The notes: generated from the letters alone by a model not told the origin. 24,808 nt of DNA from JAJRXG01 sp038523965 (GCA_038523965.1 JBCBIX010000033.1:1-24808); one strand, 5' to 3'. Shown: positions 1 to 8,667, numbered from the stretch's first letter. Made by a program: numbers and translations.

Positions 1-127
1 TGAATCAAGTTGATTGACCAAACTATCAATAACAACACGTAAACCCAACGATCTGAGTCAAACCTCCGAGTAAGTTTTACATATGTATCGTCGTCTAACA
101 AATATCTCACGAAAGATTCTCGACCGT

Positions 128-1645
128 TTATCCCGTGGTGATTTTAATTACGGTGGCAATCGGGTCCTCGGCACCCTCAGGTATTGTAATTTTTAAACCA
201 CTTTCAAGTTGGGACCAACTGACAGTATTATCCTGACCCAAGATTTCTACATGCACGACTTGTTCGACATCGGGTATAGAAGAGCTAAATGCATTTAAAT
301 TATAATCAGAACCCGCTTCAGGAAGACCCAAAATCGTTGCATAGATGATCTTGTCTTGCGTGGTATATCGGATATCCTGATTGGAATATTTCAATTTGAG
401 GAATTCCCGATGATTATCAAAATGCCCCTCAGGTTGCACAGTTGGTCCCTGACCATACACTGTCCAGGGCCTGCTTCCGTAAATCGCTTCGCCGTGTCGT
501 TTTAACCAATCCCCCATCTCTAATAGTACTTGTCGTTGATCATTTGGTATCGTTCCATCCGCCTTAGGAGAGACATTGAGCAATAAGACACCATTCTTGC
601 TTACGATATCGATAAGGACACGTGTGACTTCTGCAGCCGATTTGACCTTAAGGTTCTCTGTGTAGCACCAGCTACCTGTCGAAACAGTCTCATCGGTCAT
701 CCAGACCTTGGGATCTATTTCTTTTTTGCGTGATTTCTCCAGATCATCTACACTCATGTTGATGGGTAGATCATCTTGTTTGCGCACGATAACGACTTCT
801 TTATCCCATTCGGCAGCTTTGTTGAGGTAGTTAGCACACATCTCCTGGCGAAACTTCTCAGGGATCGCATCCAGAACGTAATCGAACCAGATGATATCTG
901 GCTGATAGCGATCCACGAGTTCATTTACCTTCCCAAGCCATACCTCCTCATGCCATTTGTCAGGATCCATATTACCATAGAGCATCTGTAGCTCTGGGTC
1001 ATCCGAAGATGTTGGCATATCCTCGAAGTAAGGGAAGTGACTGAGTTTGTATGGATACTCTCCATTATTATCCACAATCACGGTGCTGTCATATCGCTGG
1101 AGCTGCTTCGAATGATGAAAAGTCGTGATCAGTTTCAGCCCTTGCTTTCGTGCCTCAGCGGCTATTTCGCCTGTTATATCTCTCTTTGGCCCTCGATCCT
1201 TTGCATTCCATGGTGTGATATCACTGTCCCACATCGCAAAACCATCGTGATGCTCAGCCACAGGCCCTACCCATCGAGCCCCGGCATCTTTGAACAGTTT
1301 AACCCAGTCCTCAGGGTCAAAATAATCCGCCGTAAACATCGGTACAAAGTCATGATAACCAAATTCCGAAGGGTGCCCATACGTCGCCACATGATGATCA
1401 TAAGCAGGCGTCCCCTCGAAATGCATCCACCGAGGATACCATTCACTATCATAAGCAGGAACACTATATACTCCCCAATGAAAATAGATGCCCAACTTGC
1501 TATCAGCGAACCATTCTGGCGCTTCGTCATGTTCGGCTAATGACTCCCAATCAGCTTCGTATGTGGTAGACAATGCGTCTTTCTGACTGGGTCGGCATGA
1601 TACAAGGAATGCCGTCCAAAGGATCACGATGCTGATAAACTTCAT
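128..1645 (-). CDS. GH29 alpha-L-fucosidase, lipoprotein
   Basis: Predicted exo-acting alpha-L-fucosidase that removes terminal fucose from glycans such as algal or host polysaccharides. Seen: a hydrophobic N-terminal helix ending in a LVSC lipobox (Cys about residue 17 from this start), so it is probably anchored in the periplasm or on the outer membrane. The GH29 signatures HWGVYSVP (about 56-63), AEHHDGFAMWDS (about 130-141) and DIIWFDY (about 250-256) follow in order; Asp of WFD (about 255) aligns with the family nucleophile. At 505 residues it has normal length for the catalytic domain plus a C-terminal beta domain. The ATG at 1645 was chosen because it gives a clean lipoprotein signal; an in-frame ATG at 1657 would add four residues but lies inside an inverted repeat (1656-1678). 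It lies downstream of the EEP gene on the same strand with a 71-base gap. No sulfatase or SusC/D pair is adjacent, so this is not a full polysaccharide utilization locus here. Confidence 0.93.
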   Translation of the reverse strand: MKFISIVILWTAFLVSCRPSQKDALSTTYEADWESLAEHDEAPEWFADSKLGIYFHWGVYSVPAYDSEWYPRWMHFEGTPAYDHHVATYGHPSEFGYHDFVPMFTADYFDPEDWVKLFKDAGARWVGPVAEHHDGFAMWDSDITPWNAKDRGPKRDITGEIAAEARKQGLKLITTFHHSKQLQRYDSTVIVDNNGEYPYKLSHFPYFEDMPTSSDDPELQMLYGNMDPDKWHEEVWLGKVNELVDRYQPDIIWFDYVLDAIPEKFRQEMCANYLNKAAEWDKEVVIVRKQDDLPINMSVDDLEKSRKKEIDPKVWMTDETVSTGSWCYTENLKVKSAAEVTRVLIDIVSKNGVLLLNVSPKADGTIPNDQRQVLLEMGDWLKRHGEAIYGSRPWTVYGQGPTVQPEGHFDNHREFLKLKYSNQDIRYTTQDKIIYATILGLPEAGSDYNLNAFSSSIPDVEQVVHVEILGQDNTVSWSQLESGLKITIPEGAEDPIATVIKITTG

Positions 1646-1655
1646 ATCGACGGGC

Positions 1656-1678
1656 ATTTTACTCTAAGAAAGTAAAAT
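1656..1678. promoter_or_regulatory. Perfect AT-rich inverted repeat before the fucosidase gene
   Basis: ATTTTACT at 1656-1663 is exactly repeated in inverted orientation as AGTAAAAT at 1671-1678, with a 7-base spacer. It starts 10 bases upstream of the chosen fucosidase ATG and lies between the EEP stop (1717) and the fucosidase start. It could be an operator for a dimeric regulator, an RNA hairpin controlling fucosidase translation, or part of the EEP transcript end. There is no downstream T-run that would make it a classic intrinsic terminator. Confidence 0.45.
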
Positions 1679-1716
1679 CACAACGGCTTGCATCTCTGAA
1701 AACCTGCAACAACCTT

Positions 1717-2556
1717 CTAAAGGTCTGCCTTCATCAATACCGGAAGGTGGTCTGATGGCATGCGGCCATTAGGGCGTCGGTCATCTATGTGTTGATATGA
1801 CTCAACCGTCGCATTTCTCAGGAATATGTAATCAATCCGCCTCTCCATAGCTGATGTCGCATCAAATCCATTCCAGGTCCCAATGGGCCCCTTCAGAGAT
1901 GTCATTAAAAGGGGATCCCCAAACACTTCAATTATCGTCTGGATGGGTGGCGAATTTGGTTCAGCGTTCAAGTCACCCATGACAACAATTGGAATTCCTT
2001 TTTGAATAAAGGGCTCTGCTTGCTTCAATAGTAATTCTGAAGAATTTAATCGTGCCATGTTACCGATATGGTCAAAATGTGCATTGAAAACAACCACTTC
2101 CTGAGAACTGCTCCTGAACTTGAAATGACCGAAGGTACATACCCGCTCCATGGCAGCATCCCATCCGACTGAGACCTGCTCTGGTGTCTCTGATAGCCAA
2201 AACGTCTCGGTGCTGAGCAATTGTAATATTCCTGAATCAAAAAGAATGGCTGCATGCTCTCCTTTCGTAGCGCCATCATCTCGTCCAACCCCTATCCGTT
2301 CATACCCTGCAAGTCCATTTTCTAAAAAGACGACTTGCTCATGAAGTCCTTCTTGGATTCCCAGAACAACTGGCTTGTACTGCTGAATTAAGGCAAGTAC
2401 ATCTTCGTCTCGCTCTACCCATCGATCATTTCCATCATGCTCATTGGCATAACGGAGGTTGTATGACATTAGCGTACATGACTGAGCCTGGATAACAGAT
2501 CCAAGGAGCAACATCAAACAACATAATAGCAGACAGAGTGAGTCGAGGTAGTACAT
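1717..2556 (-). CDS. Exported endonuclease/exonuclease/phosphatase (EEP) family protein
   Basis: Metal-dependent phosphodiesterase/phosphatase of the EEP (DNase I-like) superfamily; the substrate is not evident. Seen: signal peptide over residues 1-25 (very Leu/Cys rich, then AQS), SYNLRY (31-36) with the metal-binding Asn, IQE (67-69) with the metal-binding Glu, NAHFDHIG (158-165) with the active-site His and Asp, GDLNAEP (194-200), RIDYIF (240-245) and SDHLPV (268-273). All canonical catalytic motifs are intact. At 279 residues it matches the short secreted bacteroidete EEP proteins, which often occur beside glycoside hydrolases. It precedes the fucosidase on the same strand, so the two may be co-transcribed. 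Its job could be release of phosphate from extracellular phosphodiesters. Family confidence is high, specific function unknown. Confidence 0.9.
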   Translation of the reverse strand: MYYLDSLCLLLCCLMLLLGSVIQAQSCTLMSYNLRYANEHDGNDRWVERDEDVLALIQQYKPVVLGIQEGLHEQVVFLENGLAGYERIGVGRDDGATKGEHAAILFDSGILQLLSTETFWLSETPEQVSVGWDAAMERVCTFGHFKFRSSSQEVVVFNAHFDHIGNMARLNSSELLLKQAEPFIQKGIPIVVMGDLNAEPNSPPIQTIIEVFGDPLLMTSLKGPIGTWNGFDATSAMERRIDYIFLRNATVESYQHIDDRRPNGRMPSDHLPVLMKADL

Positions 2557-2724
2557 GGATTAATATGACATATTTACAAGCAAGCACTTCAAGATACCGT
2601 GCGCTTTGCATTTGATCAACTGTCGAATCCACGACATGGAACATCTTCTAAAAGTTTGATCCATGCAAGCCCTAACTGATCTTTCAGATCACCATCACAA
2701 CTTGCTATATCTTCCCAGGCTAAG

Positions 2725-5346
2725 ATGAAGTCGACACCTCAGATATCAGCCATCCTGAAGCACCTTAGCATGGCCCTGTTCATGGTGATCTTTGGTATGC
2801 CAGCGGCTGTCGCTCAGTCTTTCCCATGTGATGGCAAGATCCTGTTCGGTGCAAGTACAGGGACCAATCGTACGACTATCTATGAGGTCATTTTTGGGCC
2901 ATTTGGTACGTTGACCTTTGCCCCGCGATATCGCTATCAGAGAGCTGAGTTCAACGGCCTCGGTTTCAACCCACTGGATAACCACATCTATGGGACAGTA
3001 ATGGCAACTGGTGAGATTGCGAGACTGTCCTCCGACGGCACATATGAGATTATAGGTCAAATCACTGAGGTGGAATCCGCCACAGTGACCGCTGGCGAAT
3101 GCACCGCGGACGGCTACTATATCTGCCATGTTCATGAACTGGACCAGCTACTCGTGTACAGCGTGATGGATGAGTTTCGTCTGGTAGATCGCATAGACTT
3201 GGCTTGGGACAGAGATGCCAGTCAGGCGAGTGGGCCATTCACACCGCGGATCGATGATCTGGTTATCGACCCTCGTAATCCCGATGTCGCTTATTCATAC
3301 CAAGGCAATTACTTCGATGCCGACTTAGAACCCGACGAAACCAAAGGATTCATCCTACGCATAGATATAAATCTGAATAGCCCCGATCGTGGTCGTGTCA
3401 CACCCATTACCAAAATTCCAACTCCAGACATGCGCAAGATTGGAGGGCTCATGTTTGGCCCCAATGGCCGGTTATACGGTTATGGTGCTGCAGATCCAGG
3501 ACCGGATCCGATCCAGAACTTGCTGTTCACCGTTGATATAAGCTCTGGTCAGATCGCCCGATTCCAAACACAAGGACCTCGTGGTAACCACATAGATGGT
3601 TGTTCTTGTCCATATAGCTTGGGCTTTACCAATTTTGCAAATCCAACGTTCGCCTTTTGTACCGATGATCAGTTGAGTTACACTCTCACACTTTCGAATC
3701 GTTTTTTTGACAACATTGATGGTACCACACTTACAGATACATTCCCGACAGGGATGATTATAAGTGGAATCAGTGGTAATTACAGCGGTACGATCTCTGA
3801 CGGATCGGGTATTGGCACTAATGTTCTACACATCGAATCCTTAGCCATTCCAGCGCGTTCCGAAGTAGAAATCTTGGTCACGGTAGATATCATAGACTTG
3901 AACCTGGATCTAATCGCACATCAGGGGATCCTGACTAATCTTCCTGAGCGATTTGGGGCGTCGATTGTGAGCGATGATCCGGAAACGGTGAGCTTTGTGG
4001 GAGATTCTACCCGTATATTTTCTGAAGCTCAAGACATTGTCGAGTTTGATATCGAAGTCATCCAACCAGATGACTGTCTGGACGAATTCAGTAGCAGCAT
4101 CAGCGTGACTTCACCTGTATTCATTCCTGACAATGTCTACAGAGTGTCGATGCGAGATGAAGAGTTTCAAGAATATCGCAGAGAGGTGCGTATCCGGGCG
4201 GACAATACCATGCTTATCGATAGCCTGAATCCAGGGGCTTATGATCTCTATGCCATCGTTCCGGTCACAAGTCGATGTGGATTCTCGATGAAGGATACGA
4301 CCATCATCGTCGAAGGACCAAATGATCTCATCCAAGCCAGCGCATCTTCCAATCAGCCCATATGCGAAGGGCAGACACTCGAGCTTTCTGCTATGGTCGA
4401 TCCGCCAGCGGGGCAAGTTTTCTGGCAAGGTCCAGGGAATTTCAAATCAGATGACATCGAGGCAAGACGCGAAATGCCTGTCGCCAGCCAAAGCGGAGAA
4501 TATGACTTAATATTCACCTACGGGATATGCAAACAAGTGGAGACCCTTGACATAGCCATCGAACCGGCCGTAAACGGTGAAGTAGATGGCCCAGCAGCCT
4601 TCTGCGTTGGAGATACAATCCGACTCAGCGGTGATGGTGAAGGTGATCTGACGACATCAACATGGCGCTTGGATGGCGAGATTATCCAAACAGGTGCTGA
4701 ATTGGTCATTCCCTCGGCTATCAGCTCAGATGACGGTACTTATGAAGTCATTCTATCCAATGGTGGATGTGCAGACACAATCTTGCAAGAGGTCATAGTT
4801 AATCCTACGCCGATTATCGAACTACCCACACAGGTCACTTCTACATTTTGCGATCCTGTGATCCTGAGTCCTGAAATTTTAGAAACTCAAGATGTCAATT
4901 TTGAGTGGTCGACATCTGCCCCCTTGGACTGTCCTGACTGCGCGGAAATTGAGTTTAGCGCCCCCCCGGACTCCTCGGTGCAACTTCGTGTATCCACTCC
5001 TTTTGGGTGTCAAGATGAGGCCATGATCGACGTCTTACTTGACAAACAAGACTTGATCTATGTCCCGAACGTTTATAGCCCTAATCGTGACGGACTACAC
5101 GACTATTTTCAAGTTACTCCTAACTGTGGTGTATCGATGATTGTTGACTTTGCAATTTATGATCGGTTCGGCAGTGAGATGTATCGTATACGCGAGTTAA
5201 CAGACATGGATGACCCTCGTGTATTTTGGAATGGGTTTTTGAAAGGACTGATGGTAAACGAGGGTGTCTATTTATGGCAGATGGAGATCCAGCTGGTCGA
5301 CGGCACCACCCAGCACCGATCCGGTGATTTGACTGTGGTTAGATGA
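2725..5346 (+). CDS. Large secreted protein with T9SS type B (gliding motility-associated CHU_C) C-terminal sorting domain
   Basis: An 873-residue extracellular or cell-surface protein. Seen: a signal peptide with cleavage expected after AVA (residue 30); an N-terminal region of about 270 residues with repeated statements typical of beta-propeller-like folds (FNPLDNHIYG, FGPNGRLYGYG); a middle region resembling DUF11-type repeats (LSYTLTLSNRF, TLTDTFPTGM); Cys-rich Ig/PKD-like modules around 540-700 (PICEGQTLELSA, AFCVGDTIRLSG); and the C-terminal domain starting VPNVYSPNRDGLHDYF (about 783-798), with DFAIYDRFGSEMY and VYLWQMEI. That last domain is the type B sorting signal used by the type IX secretion system for export and surface attachment. 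No catalytic motif is visible, so it is probably structural or adhesive. A 55-base gap containing a T-run separates it from the acetyltransferase gene. Confidence 0.9.
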   Translation: MKSTPQISAILKHLSMALFMVIFGMPAAVAQSFPCDGKILFGASTGTNRTTIYEVIFGPFGTLTFAPRYRYQRAEFNGLGFNPLDNHIYGTVMATGEIARLSSDGTYEIIGQITEVESATVTAGECTADGYYICHVHELDQLLVYSVMDEFRLVDRIDLAWDRDASQASGPFTPRIDDLVIDPRNPDVAYSYQGNYFDADLEPDETKGFILRIDINLNSPDRGRVTPITKIPTPDMRKIGGLMFGPNGRLYGYGAADPGPDPIQNLLFTVDISSGQIARFQTQGPRGNHIDGCSCPYSLGFTNFANPTFAFCTDDQLSYTLTLSNRFFDNIDGTTLTDTFPTGMIISGISGNYSGTISDGSGIGTNVLHIESLAIPARSEVEILVTVDIIDLNLDLIAHQGILTNLPERFGASIVSDDPETVSFVGDSTRIFSEAQDIVEFDIEVIQPDDCLDEFSSSISVTSPVFIPDNVYRVSMRDEEFQEYRREVRIRADNTMLIDSLNPGAYDLYAIVPVTSRCGFSMKDTTIIVEGPNDLIQASASSNQPICEGQTLELSAMVDPPAGQVFWQGPGNFKSDDIEARREMPVASQSGEYDLIFTYGICKQVETLDIAIEPAVNGEVDGPAAFCVGDTIRLSGDGEGDLTTSTWRLDGEIIQTGAELVIPSAISSDDGTYEVILSNGGCADTILQEVIVNPTPIIELPTQVTSTFCDPVILSPEILETQDVNFEWSTSAPLDCPDCAEIEFSAPPDSSVQLRVSTPFGCQDEAMIDVLLDKQDLIYVPNVYSPNRDGLHDYFQVTPNCGVSMIVDFAIYDRFGSEMYRIRELTDMDDPRVFWNGFLKGLMVNEGVYLWQMEIQLVDGTTQHRSGDLTVVR

Positions 5347-5348
5347 AT

Positions 5349-5367
5349 ACTTTTTTTTTATAAAAGT
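5349..5367 (+). terminator. Weak hairpin with T-run after the T9SS cargo gene
   Basis: Three bases after the stop codon there is ACTTTT followed by further T (nine consecutive T at 5351-5359) and then AAAAGT at 5362-5367, giving a short AT-only stem. The position suits a terminator, but the stem is weak and the next gene is on the same strand, so read-through is likely. Confidence 0.25.
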
Positions 5368-5401
5368 GTAAGATCTGGATGAAAATCATTTATCGCAAGC
5401 T

Positions 5402-5914
5402 ATGATCACATTTCAGAAAGTAGATCACACCCGACGAAGACTACTTCGCGATATAGCAGAGTCCACATTTAGGGATACATATTCTCATCTCAACGATCCT
5501 GATCAGTTCGAGGTGTATTGTAGTGACCACTTTAGCCAGGAGCGGATCGATCGTGAATTAGAAGAGGCGTCCTCCACTTTCTTTTTTTTAATACAAGTAG
5601 AACAGACCATCGGATATACGAAGTTGAACTTTGGAAATGCCCAGACTGAAACAATGCCTGAGGATCATCTTGAGATCGAACGATTTTATCTGTGCTCAGG
5701 TCACCATGGCAAAGGCTATGGTAGATCGATGATGGAATTCATCAAGGACTACGCCAGGTCGCAGAGTTATCGCACTCTGTGGTTAGGTGTCTGGGAAAAG
5801 AATCCCAAGGCGCTCGCATTTTATGCACGAATGGGTATGACAAGACATGGTTCTCATACATTCGTCATCGGCGATGATCGCCAAACCGATTACATCATGA
5901 AAATGGATATATGA
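5402..5914 (+). CDS. GNAT family N-acetyltransferase
   Basis: Acetyl-CoA-dependent N-acetyltransferase, cytoplasmic, of the type related to spermidine/spermine acetyltransferases (PaiA-like). Seen in 170 residues: the acceptor-side N-terminal helices, a beta-4 strand IERFYLCSGHHGKGYGRSMM (about 94-113) holding the GNAT pyrophosphate-binding motif HHGKGYG, and the C-terminal LWLGVWEKNPKALAFYARMG (about 126-145), typical of beta-5/alpha-4 of the fold. The substrate cannot be told from sequence. Its stop codon overlaps the start of the PD40 lipoprotein gene (ATGA, 5911-5914), indicating translational coupling, although no functional link is obvious. Confidence 0.9.
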   Translation: MITFQKVDHTRRRLLRDIAESTFRDTYSHLNDPDQFEVYCSDHFSQERIDRELEEASSTFFFLIQVEQTIGYTKLNFGNAQTETMPEDHLEIERFYLCSGHHGKGYGRSMMEFIKDYARSQSYRTLWLGVWEKNPKALAFYARMGMTRHGSHTFVIGDDRQTDYIMKMDI

Positions 5915-6834
5915 ACACCTTCTTCTATAGACTCCTGATCTTTGGATTAGTAGCATTGATCATGAGCTGCGCACCTGAGCCTGCCCCTCCCTACCTTGGA
6001 TTAACACCACCAGGTGATTCCCCAGAAAAATTTGCACCAGGAGTAGTGTCACTGCCTGATCGATACGAGTTTGGGTCAACATTTAATCGAGCGGGAGATG
6101 AGTTTTACTTCGCATACAATGTAGCTAACCGGACCGAAATCCATCAAATGAAGGTCCAAGACGGAGAGTGGCTTGCCCCACGTCTGTTAGTGGGGGACGA
6201 CTATTTCAATTATAATGATCCAATGCTCTCCAATGATGAAAAGCGGCTCTATTTTATCTCTCGTCGACCGATACAAATTGATACCGAAAATCCTGCGAAT
6301 GTAGAAAACCCCAATAACGACATCTGGTATGTCCAACGACAGGAAAATGGGTGGTCACAGCCTGTGAATGCAGGTCCCAATATCAATACAGATCGTGAGG
6401 AGTTCTACATGTCATTCACTCAGGATGGTGACCTGTGCTATTCTTCTAATCAGCAAGCTCCGGAGGATACCATCTTCAATTTTGATATTCTGATCTCCAA
6501 GTTGGAAAATGGAGTGTTTCAAAAACCTGAAAAGATGGACCCCAATATCCAAAGTATTGCGTATGATGGAGATCCATACATCGATCCAAAGCAACGATTT
6601 GTGATTTTCACTTCAGATCGACGTGGTGGGTTTGGGAAGACAGATCTGTACATCAGCTACCAAGATCAAGATGGAAGCTGGACCAAAGCCAAGAATCTGG
6701 GCGATTTGTACAATACCGATGACCAGGAACTGTGTCCCTATATCACTCCGGATCAGAAATACTTCTTTTACACCAGCGCTCAAGACATCTATTGGGTATC
6801 AGCAAAGTTTATCACAGATGGTATTTTGCTATGA
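5911..6834 (+). CDS. PD40/TolB-like beta-propeller lipoprotein
   Basis: Predicted periplasmic or outer-membrane lipoprotein. Seen: an N-terminal hydrophobic segment ending LIMSC with lipid-anchor Cys20, then several WD40-like PD40 repeats, recognisable as FNRAGDEFYFAY, LSNDEKRLYFISRR, FTQDGDLCYSSN, IDPKQRFVIFTSDRRGGFGKTDLY and ITPDQKYFFYTS. These repeats form TolB-type propellers and usually bind protein or glycan partners; no catalytic residues are evident. In Bacteroidota such proteins are often annotated as exo-alpha-sialidase or WD40-like on weak grounds, which I do not adopt. The gene overlaps the upstream acetyltransferase stop by four bases and is followed after 56 bases by a small membrane-protein gene. 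Confidence 0.88.
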   Translation: MNTFFYRLLIFGLVALIMSCAPEPAPPYLGLTPPGDSPEKFAPGVVSLPDRYEFGSTFNRAGDEFYFAYNVANRTEIHQMKVQDGEWLAPRLLVGDDYFNYNDPMLSNDEKRLYFISRRPIQIDTENPANVENPNNDIWYVQRQENGWSQPVNAGPNINTDREEFYMSFTQDGDLCYSSNQQAPEDTIFNFDILISKLENGVFQKPEKMDPNIQSIAYDGDPYIDPKQRFVIFTSDRRGGFGKTDLYISYQDQDGSWTKAKNLGDLYNTDDQELCPYITPDQKYFFYTSAQDIYWVSAKFITDGILL

Positions 6835-6890
6835 CGACTATCTCAATTATGCCGTACCACAAGCACTTGCGCTAATATCGAGGAAACAGT

Positions 6891-7070
6891 ATGAACAGCT
6901 CATCAATACTTCGCTTAGTTGGAATCCTGTTGTTCTCTTTTGGAGGGTATCTGATGTACTCTCACCTCCGTCCCGATACTGTGGGTACAAGCCCCTACAC
7001 GGGTGCTATTTTATTGATTTCAGGGATTCTATTTGTACTGGCTGGACGAGCAAAAAGGAAGAAAAAATAG
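6891..7070 (+). CDS. Small two-helix membrane protein, 59 residues
   Basis: A short open frame with ATG at 6891 and TAG ending at 7070. It is preceded by an AGGAAA purine run four bases upstream, which is a better ribosome site than most genes here. The product has two clear hydrophobic segments, about residues 6-23 (ILRLVGILLFSFGGYLMY) and 38-53 (GAILLISGILFVLAGR), separated by a short polar loop (HLRPDTVGTSPY), and ends with the very basic tail RAKRKKK. By the positive-inside rule the tail is probably cytoplasmic, with a hairpin topology. It ends 16 bases from the convergent DUF2853-DUF697 gene. Function unknown; it resembles DUF3185/DUF3098-like tiny inner-membrane proteins only in general form. 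Confidence 0.6.
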   Translation: MNSSSILRLVGILLFSFGGYLMYSHLRPDTVGTSPYTGAILLISGILFVLAGRAKRKKK

Positions 7071-7086
7071 ACTGGACAAACTATTC

Positions 7087-8022
7087 TTAACTCTCGTAGG
7101 ATCTCCAATCATTCATTCTAATTCGAAACCGTTCTTTCATTTTATTGATAGTGACTTGCTCTAAGTTCAGATCACCTCCTGAGGAAAAATGCTCATCAAA
7201 TATCTCCCCAATGATCATCGTAGAATAGTAGGCAAAGCCTGAGACTGCTGTACCTCCAACCAGTGGTCCAATGATAGGAACTCCCTTCAACAGTAATCTT
7301 GTGATCCAACCAAGCTCAAAAGAAGTAATACCACCCACTACTGCGGCGATCAGACCGTTCGATTTTTGGTCCACAAAGTCAATATGAGGATAAGCCTGCC
7401 CAATCGACTTTATCATCCGATACTGCACAGTAGAAATAGAAGCCAAGTCAAGGAGCGGAATCGGTACCAATCCAGCCGCGGCTGCTGCAAGTGCATACTT
7501 TTGAATAATGGAATCTATATCCGTAGAAGTTTCCATCGTGCTTTGTTTTTCTGATTCGTCGTTCTGGTGAGTTAGTGGGGTGAATTCGGCTTCGTAATCT
7601 GTCGTAGAAGTAGTCTCAGTCGCCACATCGGTGGATTTATCACCTGGTGTTTCGACCACTTCTTCCCCGTCATTTTCGGTCAGGAAAAAGTCTGCCTTAT
7701 CAAATCGCTCTACCAGCAGGTAGTAGAACACTACACGATACTTGTTACGATTAGAGCTTCCCATAATCTGGCAGGTTTCTCTAATGGCAGCCATCAACTC
7801 AGGGCCAGGAGTTAGGCCCAGTGTTTGGACTAAAAATGTCTCCTCGATGTATCGGCGCTCCTTGACTTCTGAGCAAGCAACCTTTGCACTATCGGCCTCA
7901 TATATGGAAGGCCCCAGAGACTTAGCGATACTTACCAGGAGATCGAGATTATAATCGGTACGACTAAGTTTTTCTTTGAAGGATGTCTCGTATTGTGTGA
8001 TGGCTTTTTCAAAAGGTGACAT
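7087..8022 (-). CDS. DUF2853-DUF697 fusion membrane protein
   Basis: A 311-residue protein made of two families normally found separately. Residues 1-113 match the pattern of DUF2853, a small protein of unknown function: SLGPSIYEADSAKVAC, NFL-like ETFLVQTLGL, and the hallmark MGSSNRNKYRVVFYYLLV (88-104). Residues 114-165 are an acidic, Thr/Glu-rich low-complexity linker. Residues 170-280 match DUF697, a membrane-associated family often attached to GTPases: YALAAAAAGLVPIPLLDLASISTVQYRMI, then IAAVVGG and GVPIIGPLVGGTAVSGFAYYSTMIIG, giving about three hydrophobic segments. No GTPase domain is present. The N-terminus would be cytosolic. The role is unknown; DUF697 partners suggest membrane or stress homeostasis. 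The gene stands alone, convergent with the small membrane protein and divergent from gluconokinase. Confidence 0.85.
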   Translation of the reverse strand: MSPFEKAITQYETSFKEKLSRTDYNLDLLVSIAKSLGPSIYEADSAKVACSEVKERRYIEETFLVQTLGLTPGPELMAAIRETCQIMGSSNRNKYRVVFYYLLVERFDKADFFLTENDGEEVVETPGDKSTDVATETTSTTDYEAEFTPLTHQNDESEKQSTMETSTDIDSIIQKYALAAAAAGLVPIPLLDLASISTVQYRMIKSIGQAYPHIDFVDQKSNGLIAAVVGGITSFELGWITRLLLKGVPIIGPLVGGTAVSGFAYYSTMIIGEIFDEHFSSGGDLNLEQVTINKMKERFRIRMNDWRSYES

Positions 8023-8157
8023 GATAATTCACTTGTTTGTGTTAAGATATCTTGGAAAGGGTCATCTGCCAGGCAAATTCAGATCAACTATCGAAATCTC
8101 TCGACACTCATTGACTTACCATCCTGAATCTCAGCGCGTTATTAGCATCTTAGAAGT

Positions 8158-8667
8158 ATGAATAAACAGCTATCAACGGGGCCGATCATCTACGTGATGG
8201 GGGTATCTGGCTCAGGAAAGTCCACCATCGGGCAAATGTTGGCAAGCGCCCTCCAGCTCCCGTACCGTGAAGCTGACGACTTTCATCCCGCTGAGAACAT
8301 TGCCAAAATGGCATCTGGACAACCGTTAAATGATGCAGACCGTCGACCGTGGTTGCAAGCGCTTAATGCTCAGGCCATAGCGCTACAAGCTCAATCCGGA
8401 GCAGTAATCTCGTGCTCAGCACTAAAGAATGAATACCGAATACTTTTACAACAGGGACTGGTCACCACATCAGTCAAGTGGATATACCTACATGGCACAA
8501 AGGAGACCATCTCAGCACGAATGTCATCTCGCCAGGATCACTTTATGCCATCCACACTACTCCAATCACAACTGGATACATTAGAAGAACCCGTTGACGC
8601 AATTCGGGTAGAAATCGATCAATCACCTCGAGAGATCGTTAACACCATACTGAACGAATTAGAATAG
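8158..8667 (+). CDS. gntK: Gluconokinase
   Basis: ATP-dependent phosphorylation of D-gluconate to 6-phosphogluconate, feeding the pentose phosphate and Entner-Doudoroff routes; cytoplasmic. Seen in 169 residues, the usual length: P-loop GVSGSGKST (15-23), the gluconate-binding region EADDFHPAENIAKMASGQPLNDADRRPWL (38-66), the core ISCSALKNEYR, and the family signature DHFMPSTLLQSQLDTLEEP (about 126-144). No gluconate permease, glucose dehydrogenase or GntR regulator is nearby, so substrate supply must be encoded elsewhere. The last nine bases overlap the tail of the convergent kinase-like gene. Upstream, 135 bases separate it from the divergent fusion gene; I see no clear promoter match there. 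Confidence 0.93.
   Translation: MNKQLSTGPIIYVMGVSGSGKSTIGQMLASALQLPYREADDFHPAENIAKMASGQPLNDADRRPWLQALNAQAIALQAQSGAVISCSALKNEYRILLQQGLVTTSVKWIYLHGTKETISARMSSRQDHFMPSTLLQSQLDTLEEPVDAIRVEIDQSPREIVNTILNELE

Noticed and set aside
1..110. Open minus-strand frame from GTG at 110 to the window edge, with a hydrophobic stretch near the end (VYVLLLIVW)
   Set aside because: Only about 36 codons are visible, and a frame this short stays open by chance quite often. The GTG lies close behind the fucosidase stop, so a partial membrane-protein gene is possible but not supportable.
1037..1540. Plus-strand open frame of 167 codons opposite the fucosidase gene
   Set aside because: It lies antisense to a gene with intact GH29 motifs, its translation has no domain-like features, and it is a shadow of the codon pattern of the real gene.
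6623..7090. Plus-strand frame of 155 codons overlapping the end of the PD40 gene and the small membrane-protein gene
   Set aside because: It is out of frame with both, its translation looks random, and the two real genes explain the region.
8044..8053. 10-base palindrome AAGATATCTT upstream of gntK
   Set aside because: Short palindromes like this arise by chance; no second copy or regulator gene was noticed nearby.
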